This document shows, in pieces, positions 1 through 9,136 of a stretch of 64,000 nucleotides of DNA. Position numbers and translations under genes: made by a program. This DNA is from Saccharicrinis carchari. GTDB taxonomy: Bacteria > Bacteroidota > Bacteroidia > Bacteroidales > Marinilabiliaceae. Each line of letters starts with the position of its first letter. Position 1 is the first letter of the stretch. The notes beneath the pieces are model-generated. The model searched no databases. It was not told the DNA's origin and worked only from the letters and a program-made list of their open reading frames with translations. The stretch is from NCBI RefSeq assembly GCF_900182605.1, contig NZ_FXTB01000003.1, positions 460,341-524,340 on the forward strand. The letters are read 5' to 3'.

Positions 1-575
1 ATAGTGCTTAGGTCGGTTTTGTTTTTTATAAAATTACACTCATCTACATTAACAATTAACATTTTACCTTGCGTATAGTTTTCTACCCATGCTTCGTAGC
101 GTTCGTTCAAGCGTTTGAGGTAATCCAGGCGAATATTGCTTTCATATTCCCTTCCCCGGCATTGTATCTGTTCCACCAGCTTGGGCACTGAAGCTCTAAG
201 GTAAATGAGCAAATCGGGAGCCTGCACCAAGCTGCTCATCAGCTCAAACAGCGAGGTGTAATTTTCAAAATCGCGTCTACTCATTAAACCCATATCGTAA
301 AGGTTGGGGGCAAAAATATGAGCATCCTCATAAATTGTTCTATCCTGAATGACCGTTTTACCCGTTTTACGGATATTGTTAATTTGCGAAAAACGACTGT
401 TTAAAAAATAGATCTGCAAATTAAAGGCCCATCGTTGCATATCTTCGTAAAAATCGGCCAAATACGGATTGGTATCCACCTCTTCGTAATGGGCCTGCCA
501 TCCGTAATGTTTGGCAAGCAAAGTGCTTAGTGTTGTTTTTCCTGAGCCTATGTTACCGGCTATGGCTATGTGCAT
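1..575 (-). CDS. Deoxynucleoside kinase, 3' end cut by the window edge
   Basis: This partial gene runs off the left edge, so about 191 codons are visible from the ATG at 573-575. It should phosphorylate deoxynucleosides in the cytoplasm for nucleotide salvage. The translation opens MHIAIAGNIGSGKTTL, a P-loop at residues 7-14. It then shows the dNK-family substrate motif EEVDTNPYL near residue 32, the DRTIYED motif near residue 80, and a lid-like RGREYE stretch. These are the standard landmarks of the dCK/dGK/TK2-like kinase family. It lies 74 bp downstream of the GH3-family gene in the same direction, so the two may be cotranscribed. Which base is preferred cannot be read from the sequence. 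Confidence 0.85.
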   Translation of the reverse strand, partial: MHIAIAGNIGSGKTTLSTLLAKHYGWQAHYEEVDTNPYLADFYEDMQRWAFNLQIYFLNSRFSQINNIRKTGKTVIQDRTIYEDAHIFAPNLYDMGLMSRRDFENYTSLFELMSSLVQAPDLLIYLRASVPKLVEQIQCRGREYESNIRLDYLKRLNERYEAWVENYTQGKMLIVNVDECNFIKNKTDLST

Positions 576-649
576 GATTCGTTTATTTTGGGTTTTGTTG
601 GGTTTAAAGCAATTTTAAAAAACACCGGTATTATAACCGTAAAGAGTAA

Positions 650-2176
650 TTAATTTATGGCCCCGTTTTGGTTGAGCTGTAGGAGTTCGTCCATTAGGTC
701 TCTGTTGTTCGACAGTCGCGGCACCTTATTTTGTCCGCCCAGTTTACCATGTTTTTTAAGCCAATCAAAAAACAGGTTATTTCGTGCCATCTCTATCTTT
801 GGAGCTTCAAGCGTAATGTTCTTATAGCGTTTGGCTTCGTAGTCGGAGTTTACTTCTTGCAATCTTTTGTCTAACTCTTCGGCAAAAAGATTTAAATCGT
901 CCGGCTTTTTTTCAAACTCTATTATCCACTGGTGTCGTCCTTTTTCGTCGGTGCTCATGTACATGGGTGCCGCCGTGTATTCTTTAATAACCGCATTTGT
1001 ACGGTTGCAAGCATGTTTGACAGCTCTGTCGGAATTGTCGATAATAACTTCCTCGCCAAAGGCATTAATAAAATGCTTTGTGCGTCCGGTGATCACTATT
1101 TTATGTGGGTGTTTTGAGGTAAATTTAACCGTGTCGCCCAGGGCATATCGCCACAATCCACCATTGGTTGATATTACAATGGCGTAGTTGGTTTCCAGTT
1201 CAACATCCTCAATAGTTAAAGCTTTAGGATGGGCTTTATCCCATTCATCGATGGGTAAAAATTCATAAAAAATTCCGTAATCGAGCATAAGCAACATGGA
1301 ATGCGAACTGGGGTCGTCCTGGATAGCAAAAAATCCCTCAGAGGCATTGTACGTCTCCATGTAGTGCATTTGATCGGAGGGTATCAGTTTTTGATATTGC
1401 TCACGGTATGGGTCAAAATTGATGCCTCCGTGAATAAAAAGCTCCAGCTTAGGCCATATTTCTAATAGATTTTGTTTGCCCGTATGGGCAAGTAAGTGTT
1501 TTATCAGCACTAAAAACCAGGATGGTACACCGGTTAAGGAGGTGACGTTTTCGTTGAGTGTAGCCTCGGTCATTTTAATCAGCTTCTCTTCCCATTTATC
1601 CATAAGAGCGATAGACTGGTCCGGAGTGCGGATAAAATCAACCCAGAAGGGTAGGTTGCCAATTAATATGGCTGACAGGTCGCCGTAAAAGGTATCGTTA
1701 TTGTATTGATTTAATTGTTGACTACCACCCAAAGTAAGTCCTTTTCCTCTAAACATTTCGTTTTCGGGATATAGTTCGTTGTATATGGCCAGTACATCTT
1801 TACCGCCTCTAAAATGGCAACATTCCAGCGACTCCTTTGAAACGGGGATAAACTTACTTTTTGAAGAGGTGGTACCGGATGATTTAGCAAACCATTTTAT
1901 TTCGCCGGGCCACAGTACATTTTTTTCACCATGTTTTACCCTTTCGATTAAAGCTTCGGTTTGCTCATATTTATGCACGGGAACGCGCTCCTGGTAATCT
2001 TTAATGGTTTTTATAGAAGCAAAATCATACTTTTTACCCAGCTCGGTAGCGTTGGCTTTTTTTACCAATTCCATTAGTTGTTCCTTCTGTACATCTTCGG
2101 GGTGAGCCTTAAAGTGGTTGATCTGCGATAACCGGCGGCTGTTTACTAATGATATGATAGAATTCAATATTGGCAT
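650..2176 (-). CDS. GH3-family acyl-adenylating protein
   Basis: This 508-residue protein belongs to the GH3 family, named after plant auxin-responsive GH3 acyl-acid amido synthetases of the ANL adenylating superfamily. Those enzymes activate a carboxylic acid with ATP and conjugate it to an amine, usually an amino acid. The ATP-binding motif SSGTTSSKSK is at residues 99-108. Further GH3-like stretches include YNASEGFFAIQ in the middle and the YALGDTVKFT and ITGRTKHFINAFGEE blocks of the C-terminal half. Length is close to bacterial GH3 homologues. It starts with MPILNSII and has no signal peptide, so it is cytoplasmic. The bacterial substrate is not established. The dNK gene follows 74 bp downstream. 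Confidence 0.85.
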   Translation of the reverse strand: MPILNSIISLVNSRRLSQINHFKAHPEDVQKEQLMELVKKANATELGKKYDFASIKTIKDYQERVPVHKYEQTEALIERVKHGEKNVLWPGEIKWFAKSSGTTSSKSKFIPVSKESLECCHFRGGKDVLAIYNELYPENEMFRGKGLTLGGSQQLNQYNNDTFYGDLSAILIGNLPFWVDFIRTPDQSIALMDKWEEKLIKMTEATLNENVTSLTGVPSWFLVLIKHLLAHTGKQNLLEIWPKLELFIHGGINFDPYREQYQKLIPSDQMHYMETYNASEGFFAIQDDPSSHSMLLMLDYGIFYEFLPIDEWDKAHPKALTIEDVELETNYAIVISTNGGLWRYALGDTVKFTSKHPHKIVITGRTKHFINAFGEEVIIDNSDRAVKHACNRTNAVIKEYTAAPMYMSTDEKGRHQWIIEFEKKPDDLNLFAEELDKRLQEVNSDYEAKRYKNITLEAPKIEMARNNLFFDWLKKHGKLGGQNKVPRLSNNRDLMDELLQLNQNGAIN

Positions 2177-2289
2177 ACGGTACGGTTTTAAGGGCTAAAT
2201 ATAAAGTATTTTTCCTGAAAAAATAAGATGTACAATAAGGTAATAATAAACCACTGTTTTGTTATTTTAGCAAAAAATATATCGTGTTG

Positions 2290-2808
2290 ATGAATTATTT
2301 CGATATTGTTGTAGGCGTACTCTTAATTATTGCGCTCGTTAAGGGTTTTAAAAATGGTTTAATTATCGAGTTTGCCGCTCTGGCTGCTCTGGTTTTGGGT
2401 GTTTTGGGTGCCATAAAATTCTCCGCTTTTACTGAGGTATGGCTCATGCAATACTGGCAAAGTGATTATATAAATATTATCGCTTTTTTTATTACTTTTA
2501 TTGCGATTGTGATAGGCGTGCACCTGTTGGCTAAGCTGGTGGATACCCTGGTTAAGGCGGTAGCATTGGGATTAGTAAACAGGGTTCTTGGAGCCGTTTT
2601 TTCCTTGTTTAAGTATGGCTTTGTTTTAAGTGTTTTATTAGCCGTATTTACTACTTTCGACAAAAGCTTTGATTTGCTCCCCGAAAAAACCAGAGAGCGT
2701 TCGTATTTGTATCAGCCCCTATCGGAGTTTGCGCCATTCATATTCCCCTATCTTAATTTTGATGAGAAACCATTGCGTAACAAAGTTGAAGAGATTATCG
2801 AGGTGTAG
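2290..2808 (+). CDS. cvpA: CvpA family membrane protein
   Basis: This 172-residue integral membrane protein resembles the CvpA/colicin V production family. It has four hydrophobic segments, near residues 3-20, 24-45, 58-82 and 95-115, followed by a short soluble tail. The N-terminus MNYFDIVVGVLLIIALVKG is typical of the family. I place the start at the ATG at 2290; an in-frame GTG lies two codons upstream. In Proteobacteria CvpA affects colicin V export and envelope stress, but the molecular role is unclear. It is transcribed divergently from the GH3 gene and converges on the unknown gene at 2889. Confidence 0.75.
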   Translation: MNYFDIVVGVLLIIALVKGFKNGLIIEFAALAALVLGVLGAIKFSAFTEVWLMQYWQSDYINIIAFFITFIAIVIGVHLLAKLVDTLVKAVALGLVNRVLGAVFSLFKYGFVLSVLLAVFTTFDKSFDLLPEKTRERSYLYQPLSEFAPFIFPYLNFDEKPLRNKVEEIIEV

Positions 2809-2888
2809 GTAGCATTGGATGATGAGGTGCAGTAGGTAGTGCGCGTTTTGTTACAGGGTATTATAAAAAACAGACGTAGTTATGTTAT

Positions 2889-3668
2889 TTAGCTGCCTGC
2901 ACCCTGCGATGCGTTAAGTAGCAGCTTGGCCAGTGATTGTGAGATGGCACCCGGCAGGTCCATTTGGATCTGCATAAACTCAAGGACTGCCATATGCCAT
3001 GCACTTAATGTATTTCGTGATTGTATATAGTGGTCGAAGGCAGCATTGGCAATGGTTAGGGTATGGGTGCCAAAACAACGGAACAAGTGACGAAAGGTAT
3101 CAGCAGGCAAGTTGGTGTGTTTGTACTGGTCGTATAAGCGATCGATAAAATCGATGAGTTGTCCCTGACTATACGTAGCACCTAACTGACGGCTAATAAA
3201 TTGGGTTGTTTGCGAGGAGCTTAACGATGCCGTTGTGCCGGATACTACCTTGTCCTGTTCGCTAAGATACAGCAGCATTTGCAATAGCAAACTTAGCTTG
3301 GTGTAACTGAGTGATTTTAGATGTATAAAATTATCGTTAGCAACCGTAAAAGGTAAGCCGGCCCATTTTAGCCTTGTGCGCACATGCCAATGCGCCTTGT
3401 AAGGCGTTTTTGTGTTGTGCTCCGTAAATACAGTAGGGAACAGGCGTACATATTGTGTTTGCTGCCGGTACTGCGCTTTTATAGCAGAAATATTAAATTT
3501 TGCTGGTATGGGCGCGGTGATGGGCTCTACCGTACAGATAGTTTTTAAGGTTTCTACGAGATGATTTTTGTCCTGCAAAGCCGGATTACGTATTTGATCG
3601 AGCAAAAAAAACAGCTCGTTTTTGTTTGCAAGCGCATTATCTCTATCAGCAGACCTATGCTTATGCAC
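2889..3668 (-). CDS. Unknown protein coupled to the MlaEF transporter genes
   Basis: I do not recognise this 259-residue protein. It starts at a GTG that shares one base with the TAG stop of the upstream mlaF-like gene, so translation is probably coupled. The sequence is soluble and mostly helical, with no signal peptide or membrane segment. It is rich in Gln, His, Leu and Thr, and the middle resembles a helical bundle (KLSLLLQMLLYL, residues about 127-138). The tight operon suggests a role with the lipid ABC transporter, but a function cannot be assigned. The start codon is deduced from the overlap. Confidence 0.7.
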   Translation of the reverse strand: MHKHRSADRDNALANKNELFFLLDQIRNPALQDKNHLVETLKTICTVEPITAPIPAKFNISAIKAQYRQQTQYVRLFPTVFTEHNTKTPYKAHWHVRTRLKWAGLPFTVANDNFIHLKSLSYTKLSLLLQMLLYLSEQDKVVSGTTASLSSSQTTQFISRQLGATYSQGQLIDFIDRLYDQYKHTNLPADTFRHLFRCFGTHTLTIANAAFDHYIQSRNTLSAWHMAVLEFMQIQMDLPGAISQSLAKLLLNASQGAGS

Positions 3669-4423
3669 TACTTTTCATTTTTTTTTATCCGTTTAAAAAG
3701 TTCTGATGCAAAAACAAAATCATTCAAGCGCTCTTCGCTTGCCGATAGTAAGTCTTCTTTATCACCTTCCCAAAGTTTTCGGCCCTCATAAATAAAAATA
3801 ATCTTTTCGCCAATACCCATAACGGAGTTCATATCGTGGGTGTTAATAATGGTTGTTATTCCATATTCTTTGGTGATTTCGTAAATGAGATTATCAATTA
3901 CGATGGATGTTTTGGGATCTAAGCCCGAGTTGGGCTCATCGCAGAACAGATATTTTGGATTTAAGGCAATAGCCCGTGCAATGGCAACTCGTTTTTGCAT
4001 GCCACCACTTATTTCGGAAGGATAAAGATGGTTGACGTTTTCGAGTTTAACCCGCTTTAAACAGAAGTTAACCCGTTCGCGTTTTTCCTCTTTGCTTTGT
4101 TCTGCGAACATATCTAATGGGAAACGTATATTTTCTTCAACCGTTAAGGAATCGAAAAGTGCAGAGCCCTGAAAAAGCATGCCTATTTCTTTTCGTATCG
4201 ATTTTTGGTCGTCAAAGTCCATTTCGGAAAAAACCTTGTCGCTGTAAATAATTTTCCCCGAGTCGATACTGTGCAATCCAACCATTGTTTTTAACAGTAC
4301 CGTTTTACCGTGTCCGCTTTGCCCTATAATAAGGTTGGTATGGCCGGTTTGAAATTGGGCAGACACATCAAAGATAACTTGATTATCACCGAAGCTTTTA
4401 TTTATATTTTTTATCTCAATCAT
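3668..4423 (-). CDS. mlaF: MlaF-like ABC transporter ATP-binding protein
   Basis: This 251-residue ATPase is the cytoplasmic motor of a MlaEF-type phospholipid transporter that moves lipids between inner and outer membrane. It shows Walker A GQSGHGKT at residues 34-41, the signature SGGMQKR, Walker B LFCDEP followed by NSGLDP, and the switch His in NTHDMN. The order and spacing are those of a single ABC domain. It overlaps the permease gene upstream by four bases (ATGA) and the downstream unknown gene by one base. No MlaD/MCE gene is adjacent, which is unlike the Proteobacterial mla operon; an MCE protein may be encoded elsewhere. Confidence 0.88.
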   Translation of the reverse strand: MIEIKNINKSFGDNQVIFDVSAQFQTGHTNLIIGQSGHGKTVLLKTMVGLHSIDSGKIIYSDKVFSEMDFDDQKSIRKEIGMLFQGSALFDSLTVEENIRFPLDMFAEQSKEEKRERVNFCLKRVKLENVNHLYPSEISGGMQKRVAIARAIALNPKYLFCDEPNSGLDPKTSIVIDNLIYEITKEYGITTIINTHDMNSVMGIGEKIIFIYEGRKLWEGDKEDLLSASEERLNDFVFASELFKRIKKNEK

Positions 4424-5160
4424 GCCAATAAAAGCTGGGTTAGTAATAGGTTGAATAATAATATTTGGATGCTGCTGACAACAACCGCTCTGGTGCTTGC
4501 TGCGCCCACTTCCAGCGAACCGCCATCGACGTAATATCCGTGGTAGGCCGATATAGAAGAAATGAGAAAGGCAAATACCACAGATTTGATGATCGCATAA
4601 AATATATAAAAAGGTTTAAAACCGAACTGTACACCATAAATAAAATCGGCCGATGGTACTTCGCCTGTAACGGCACCGGCCAGCCAGCCACCAAAAATGC
4701 CTATACCCATACTGATAAGCGTAATAAAAGGTATCATGCCTACCAATGCAATTATTTTAGGGAGTACTAAATAGCTGCTGGAGTTTATGCCCATTATTTC
4801 GATAGCATCTATTTGCTCCGAAACGCGCATGCTACCAATCTCGGATGCTATGTTTGAACCGACTTTACCTGCCAAAATAAGTCCTACAATAGTGGAAGAG
4901 AACTCAAGTAACACCGATTCGCGTGCAGCCAGTCCGATGGTATATTTGGGTATGAATACCAAATCGAGGTTATAAGCCGTTTGTAAGGTAATAACGGCTC
5001 CCATAAAAAAAGAGATGATAGATACAATTCCAATGGAACCAACACCGAGGCTATCGGCTTCCTTAAATACTTGTTTTACAAAGATGCGTAACTTTTCCGG
5101 CTTAGAGAACACTCTGTTTAAAAACAGGACGTAACGGCCGAAATGATATAATAAACCCAT
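4420..5160 (-). CDS. mlaE: MlaE-like lipid ABC transporter permease
   Basis: This 246-residue membrane protein matches the MlaE/YrbE permease family that pairs with MlaF. An amphipathic N-terminal helix is followed by about five membrane segments. The family-typical central region ESVLLEFSSTIVGLILAGKVG and the stretch EIGSMRVSEQIDAIEIMG, which contacts the ATPase, are both present. Its stop overlaps the start of the mlaF gene by four bases. It is the first gene of a three-gene operon and diverges from manC. Confidence 0.88.
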   Translation of the reverse strand: MGLLYHFGRYVLFLNRVFSKPEKLRIFVKQVFKEADSLGVGSIGIVSIISFFMGAVITLQTAYNLDLVFIPKYTIGLAARESVLLEFSSTIVGLILAGKVGSNIASEIGSMRVSEQIDAIEIMGINSSSYLVLPKIIALVGMIPFITLISMGIGIFGGWLAGAVTGEVPSADFIYGVQFGFKPFYIFYAIIKSVVFAFLISSISAYHGYYVDGGSLEVGAASTRAVVVSSIQILLFNLLLTQLLLA

Positions 5161-5299
5161 ATGAATTGATTTGGGATAAAAATACTAACTTAATTCAGGG
5201 TAAAAAAATTTAAAATAGCTCCTCAATTTTTTTATTGTGAAGCTTTTTGGGTATTTTCACCCGAACAATTTAAAAATTAAGGAAACTAAATTATAGGTA

Positions 5300-6385
5300 A
5301 TGAATAAAAATACATACTGCGTAATTATGGCAGGCGGAATAGGAAGCCGCTTCTGGCCCATTAGTCGCGAGGAAACCCCAAAGCAGTTTCTCGATATTCT
5401 GGGAACTGGAAGGACATTGATCCAGCAGACTTTTGATAGATTTAAACCTATTTGTTCCACAAAAAACTTTTTGGTAGTAACCAGTATTGAGTACAAACAG
5501 ATGGTGCTCGATCAACTCCCCGATCTTGCCCCGGAACAAGTTTTAACCGAACCTTTCAGGCGTAACACAGCACCCTGCATCGCTTATGCTAATGCATGGA
5601 TTAAAAAACGCGATCCGGAAGCCTCCGTGGTGGTGACACCAGCCGACCACCTTATATTAAAGCAGGACGAATTTGTAAAGGTAATTTCAAAGGGATTGGA
5701 TTTTGTTACCGATAACAACTCCCTGTTAACCCTGGGCATTAAGCCGCACCGCCCCGAAACAGGTTACGGCTATATTCAGGTTGCCGATAAATCGGCCAAT
5801 ATACTGGGCGAGATAGAGCCGGTAAAAACTTTTACCGAGAAACCGAACCTGGAATTGGCCAAAGTATTTTTTGAGAGTGGTGAGTTTTTCTGGAATTCAG
5901 GTATTTTTATCTGGTCTATTAGAACGGCTGAGGCAGCCTTTAATACTTATCTGCCCGACGTAAAATTGTTGTTTGATAGTATTGAGGACAAGATAAACAC
6001 CAAAGACGAGGAAGCGGCCATTAAAAATATTTATTTAGAGTGTGATAACATTTCAATTGATTATGGCATAATGGAAAAAGCCGGCAATGTGTGTGTGCTT
6101 ACCGCCGACTTTGGGTGGAGCGATCTGGGTACCTGGTCGAGTTTATACGAACACTCCAACAAAGATGAACATGGTAATGCCATTAATACCGGCAAGGTGC
6201 TTACCTACGATGCCAAAAACTGTGTTATCAATCTGCCAGGCGATAAGATGGCCGTAATACAAGGGCTGGAAGATTTTATTATAGCGGAATCGAAGAACTG
6301 TTTGCTCATTTGCCCTAAGGACAATGAACAACAAATCCGGCAGTTTTCAGCTGATTTAATATCGGAATTCGGAAACGGGGAATAG
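5300..6385 (+). CDS. manC: Mannose-1-phosphate guanylyltransferase
   Basis: This 361-residue cytoplasmic enzyme makes GDP-mannose from mannose-1-phosphate and GTP for glycan synthesis. The nucleotide-binding signature MAGGIGSRFWPISR at residues 10-23 is followed by the PKQF motif. The sugar-binding block TFTEKP and the FWNSGIFIW motif are also present. It lacks the C-terminal cupin (phosphomannose isomerase) domain of the roughly 480-residue bifunctional ManC/AlgA type, so it is monofunctional. It stands alone, diverging from mlaE and converging on gldN across a shared terminator hairpin. Confidence 0.92.
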   Translation: MNKNTYCVIMAGGIGSRFWPISREETPKQFLDILGTGRTLIQQTFDRFKPICSTKNFLVVTSIEYKQMVLDQLPDLAPEQVLTEPFRRNTAPCIAYANAWIKKRDPEASVVVTPADHLILKQDEFVKVISKGLDFVTDNNSLLTLGIKPHRPETGYGYIQVADKSANILGEIEPVKTFTEKPNLELAKVFFESGEFFWNSGIFIWSIRTAEAAFNTYLPDVKLLFDSIEDKINTKDEEAAIKNIYLECDNISIDYGIMEKAGNVCVLTADFGWSDLGTWSSLYEHSNKDEHGNAINTGKVLTYDAKNCVINLPGDKMAVIQGLEDFIIAESKNCLLICPKDNEQQIRQFSADLISEFGNGE

Positions 6386-6419
6386 AGTCAAGGCGCTTTA
6401 AAAGCTACTAATGCCAATG

Positions 6420-6433
6420 CCGCCGAATGGCGG
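6420..6433. repeat. Short GC hairpin downstream of manC
   Basis: CCGCC and GGCGG flank a four-base loop. No T-run follows, so it is not a classical intrinsic terminator. It could stabilise the manC transcript end. Confidence 0.4.
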
Positions 6434-6476
6434 ATAAAACCTGACCCCATAGTAATACGGGAGGGGTTGTAAATGT

Positions 6477-6513
6477 TAATTTCTTGTTCCCGCACATCCG
6501 GTACAAGAAATTA
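6477..6513. repeat. 11-bp perfect inverted repeat
   Basis: TAATTTCTTGT at 6477-6487 is repeated in inverted orientation at 6503-6513, with a 15-base loop between. It lies between the manC stop and the convergent terminator. Function is unknown; a small mobile-element remnant or an RNA structure are both possible. Confidence 0.55.
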
Positions 6514-6570
6514 GGTGAACTGGTAGTGCGCATAGCTAACAGCTACATTTTTATTCAGTCCTATATAAAC

Positions 6571-6600
6571 AAAAAAAGGAGCGCTATGCGCTCCTTTTTT
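6571..6600. terminator. Bidirectional intrinsic terminator between manC and gldN
   Basis: A perfect 7-bp stem, GGAGCGC/GCGCTCC with a TAT loop, lies at 6578-6594. It is preceded by seven A and followed by six T, so it can act on both strands. It sits between convergent manC and gldN. Confidence 0.8.
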
Positions 6601-6639
6601 ATGAATTTTTTGTTCTCTTACAATAACTTACCATGGGTT

Positions 6640-7491
6640 CTAAAACTCCCACATGTCATGCTCGAAGTTGAATATTTCTGTTTTAATTCTTTCGGACTCA
6701 AGCATGGCTTCCATACCAACGGCATATTTATCAATTCCACGGTTATTGTACACGTTAGATTCTCTGGTGATATAACTTCCAAAATACCTTTTCATAAATA
6801 TATCGTCGAAGGTGCGGCGTTGTGCATCGTTACGTGGGTTAAACACCTCATTGCGGGCAAACAGATCGCGTGCTTGCGGGAAATAAACCCAGAAGGTCTG
6901 TTTACGGGCCACTTCTTCTGATCCACCTTCACCAGAGGATTTAGAATACTCTCTGATAGGACATAATCCTATAATACGAACATCCAGGCGTGAGTAGTTA
7001 CGGTCGAAGAACCAAACTTCTTTTACCAATATTTGCTTTACTTCTTCGGGGCGCAGCTCACCGGTTACTATTTGTTCTGCAAAGGTTCCATCTTCCTGTT
7101 TCACTTGCAGGGTGTCGCCAACCGCACCCATTTCGTAAAGCACCTGATCATACGACATTTCAACTTTAAATTCGTCGTCGTTTTTGGTGGAGTAAGCAGT
7201 AAGTCCTTCGTACTGTATGCCATGTATCAATAATTGGATAAGGCTATATCTTCCGTCCATTGTATTGATAGGATAGTACAAGGGCAGATTAATTTTTTCG
7301 CGCAGATCAATAACCCGCCACACTTTTTTGGCCCACATCACATCCGCCTCTCTTACGTGAGGGTAGGGGATAGGTTTACGATTTAAAACATGTTCTTTTG
7401 GGTATATCCCGTCCAGAACGTTTTGGGCTTTTACGGTAGTAGTTCCTACCATTGCCACTAACATGATTATTAAGAAGAACAATTTTTTCAT
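6640..7491 (-). CDS. gldN: Type IX secretion system protein GldN/PorN
   Basis: This 283-residue periplasmic protein starts with a signal peptide (hydrophobic residues about 4-18, cleavage near VKA-QN). It matches GldN/PorN, which with GldK forms the T9SS ring under the outer membrane. Characteristic stretches include VLDGIYPKEHVLNRKPIPYP near the N-terminus and FGSYITRESN near the C-terminus. It is the last gene of the porP-gldK-gldL-gldM-gldN operon, 52 bp after gldM. It is followed by the terminator at 6571-6600. Confidence 0.93.
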   Translation of the reverse strand: MKKLFFLIIMLVAMVGTTTVKAQNVLDGIYPKEHVLNRKPIPYPHVREADVMWAKKVWRVIDLREKINLPLYYPINTMDGRYSLIQLLIHGIQYEGLTAYSTKNDDEFKVEMSYDQVLYEMGAVGDTLQVKQEDGTFAEQIVTGELRPEEVKQILVKEVWFFDRNYSRLDVRIIGLCPIREYSKSSGEGGSEEVARKQTFWVYFPQARDLFARNEVFNPRNDAQRRTFDDIFMKRYFGSYITRESNVYNNRGIDKYAVGMEAMLESERIKTEIFNFEHDMWEF

Positions 7492-7543
7492 TACTATATT
7501 ATTTTATGCTGTCTGTTTTAGTGATAACTTATTTTTATAATTA

Positions 7544-9103
7544 TTAATCTACCAAAAATGTAATTGTACCCAAATCTCGCGTTCCACCCGGGCCGGTAGC
7601 TCTAATTTCTTCGATAGATATTTTAGATCCTCTTGGCATTCCTTTTATCAGGTCTTTTTGCGCGGCAGTAAAGGCAGCGCTGTTGGAGGGTTCATCAACA
7701 TTATATCCGTTTTTAAGCACCGATACGGTAAAGCGGCTAACTTTATATTCCAATTCAAAATCAAAGTCTTTCATTTCGGCAAATACGGCTGTTTGTGCTG
7801 TTAATACCTGTTTGGGTATTTTACCCCCAGACTGCCCGGCAACAACCGGAACCGGGTCAGGTACCCTTTTAATCCGAAATTCCTGCTTACCTATAAACTT
7901 CTTTTTTCCTCCTATTTGTGCGCTTACCGTTACCACGGATTTTTTACCTGCTGTTCCGGCATTGGGCTTTACTATATAATTACCACCACGCATGCTTCGG
8001 CTTACATTGCTCATGCTTACACTCAGGTCCTTCGTGGCCACGCCTGGCACCGAAATAGCCACCGGATTTTCCACCCCTTCGTAAAACACGTTCATTTTAA
8101 TAGGCGAAATCACCGCACTTGGTTTTACAACCTGATACTCTCCTTCTATTGGATATTCAATTGTTTCCGATCCATCCGGGGTTGGCATTTCAATATATCC
8201 TTTCCACTGATGCTCACCAACACCTTTAGTTTGTTTTAATATACCCTTGCCATCCTTTATATCGTTAATTTTTTTGCCGTTTATTACAATGTTTGGTACT
8301 ATCGTCGGATCGTAGGCTGCCATGAACAATTCGGCTGTATAAGTTTCGCCTTCGAGTATGGTGGTTTTATATGGTTTTACCACCTGCATCAGTTTTTCAA
8401 ACTTATAGGAGTCCTTATTGATATGGGCATAAAGATTAGCTACCATATCTGCCTCTGCGCTCCTAACATCTCCCTGTATCTTACTCAGCATGGCCATAGA
8501 TGCTGAAAGGGGGATATGTTCAAATTTAGTGGATTCCCAGGATTTTTTTACATCCTTCTCGCCCTTTATGTCGTCAGTATTAAACATTTCCTGATAGGCT
8601 AAAACAAAGGCGCTATCTGTAACTTCAATCTCTCCTAAGCTCTGAAGTAGCAATTCTTTGTATTTATTCATTTCGCTTTTAAGCACCTTGCTTCGTTCTC
8701 CGCCTTTTTCGGTAATCATTATCTGGGGTGCTATATCCTGATTATCGTGCCCTTTATAATTATCAGGTGTAGCTTCGGAGCCTCCTGCTGTTTGTGCCAG
8801 CAAAATTTTTAGATCCTGTATATGATTCACCAGGCTATCTGCCGCAGCTTTTATTTCATTCGCTTTCGCCCAATCCTTACCGGCTTTTTCGCGGTTGTTA
8901 CTGTAGGCTGTTTCAAACTGATTGTAAAGTACTTCTGTTTTTCGTTCTACGGTTCCTCGTGATTGATTAAATCCTTCATCGAGAGAAACAAAAGCCTGAA
9001 GCAACTCCCCTGACACATTCAACGCGAGCATTGCTGTGAGAAAGAGGTACATCATACCTATCATTTTCTGCCGCGGCGTTTCTGGACAATTTCCACCACT
9101 CAT
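7544..9103 (-). CDS. gldM: Type IX secretion/gliding motor protein GldM/PorM
   Basis: This 519-residue protein has a short cytoplasmic N-terminus (MSGGNCPETPRQKMIGMMYL) and one membrane helix at about residues 15-36. A long periplasmic region of four domains follows. This architecture is that of GldM/PorM, which spans the periplasm as a dimer and transmits proton-driven motion from the GldL-GldM motor to the GldKN ring. It begins 33 bp after gldL. Length matches the family (about 510-520 residues). Confidence 0.95.
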   Translation of the reverse strand: MSGGNCPETPRQKMIGMMYLFLTAMLALNVSGELLQAFVSLDEGFNQSRGTVERKTEVLYNQFETAYSNNREKAGKDWAKANEIKAAADSLVNHIQDLKILLAQTAGGSEATPDNYKGHDNQDIAPQIMITEKGGERSKVLKSEMNKYKELLLQSLGEIEVTDSAFVLAYQEMFNTDDIKGEKDVKKSWESTKFEHIPLSASMAMLSKIQGDVRSAEADMVANLYAHINKDSYKFEKLMQVVKPYKTTILEGETYTAELFMAAYDPTIVPNIVINGKKINDIKDGKGILKQTKGVGEHQWKGYIEMPTPDGSETIEYPIEGEYQVVKPSAVISPIKMNVFYEGVENPVAISVPGVATKDLSVSMSNVSRSMRGGNYIVKPNAGTAGKKSVVTVSAQIGGKKKFIGKQEFRIKRVPDPVPVVAGQSGGKIPKQVLTAQTAVFAEMKDFDFELEYKVSRFTVSVLKNGYNVDEPSNSAAFTAAQKDLIKGMPRGSKISIEEIRATGPGGTRDLGTITFLVD

Positions 9104-9136
9104 ATTCTAGCTTCTTTAAATTTTTACCAATATAAA

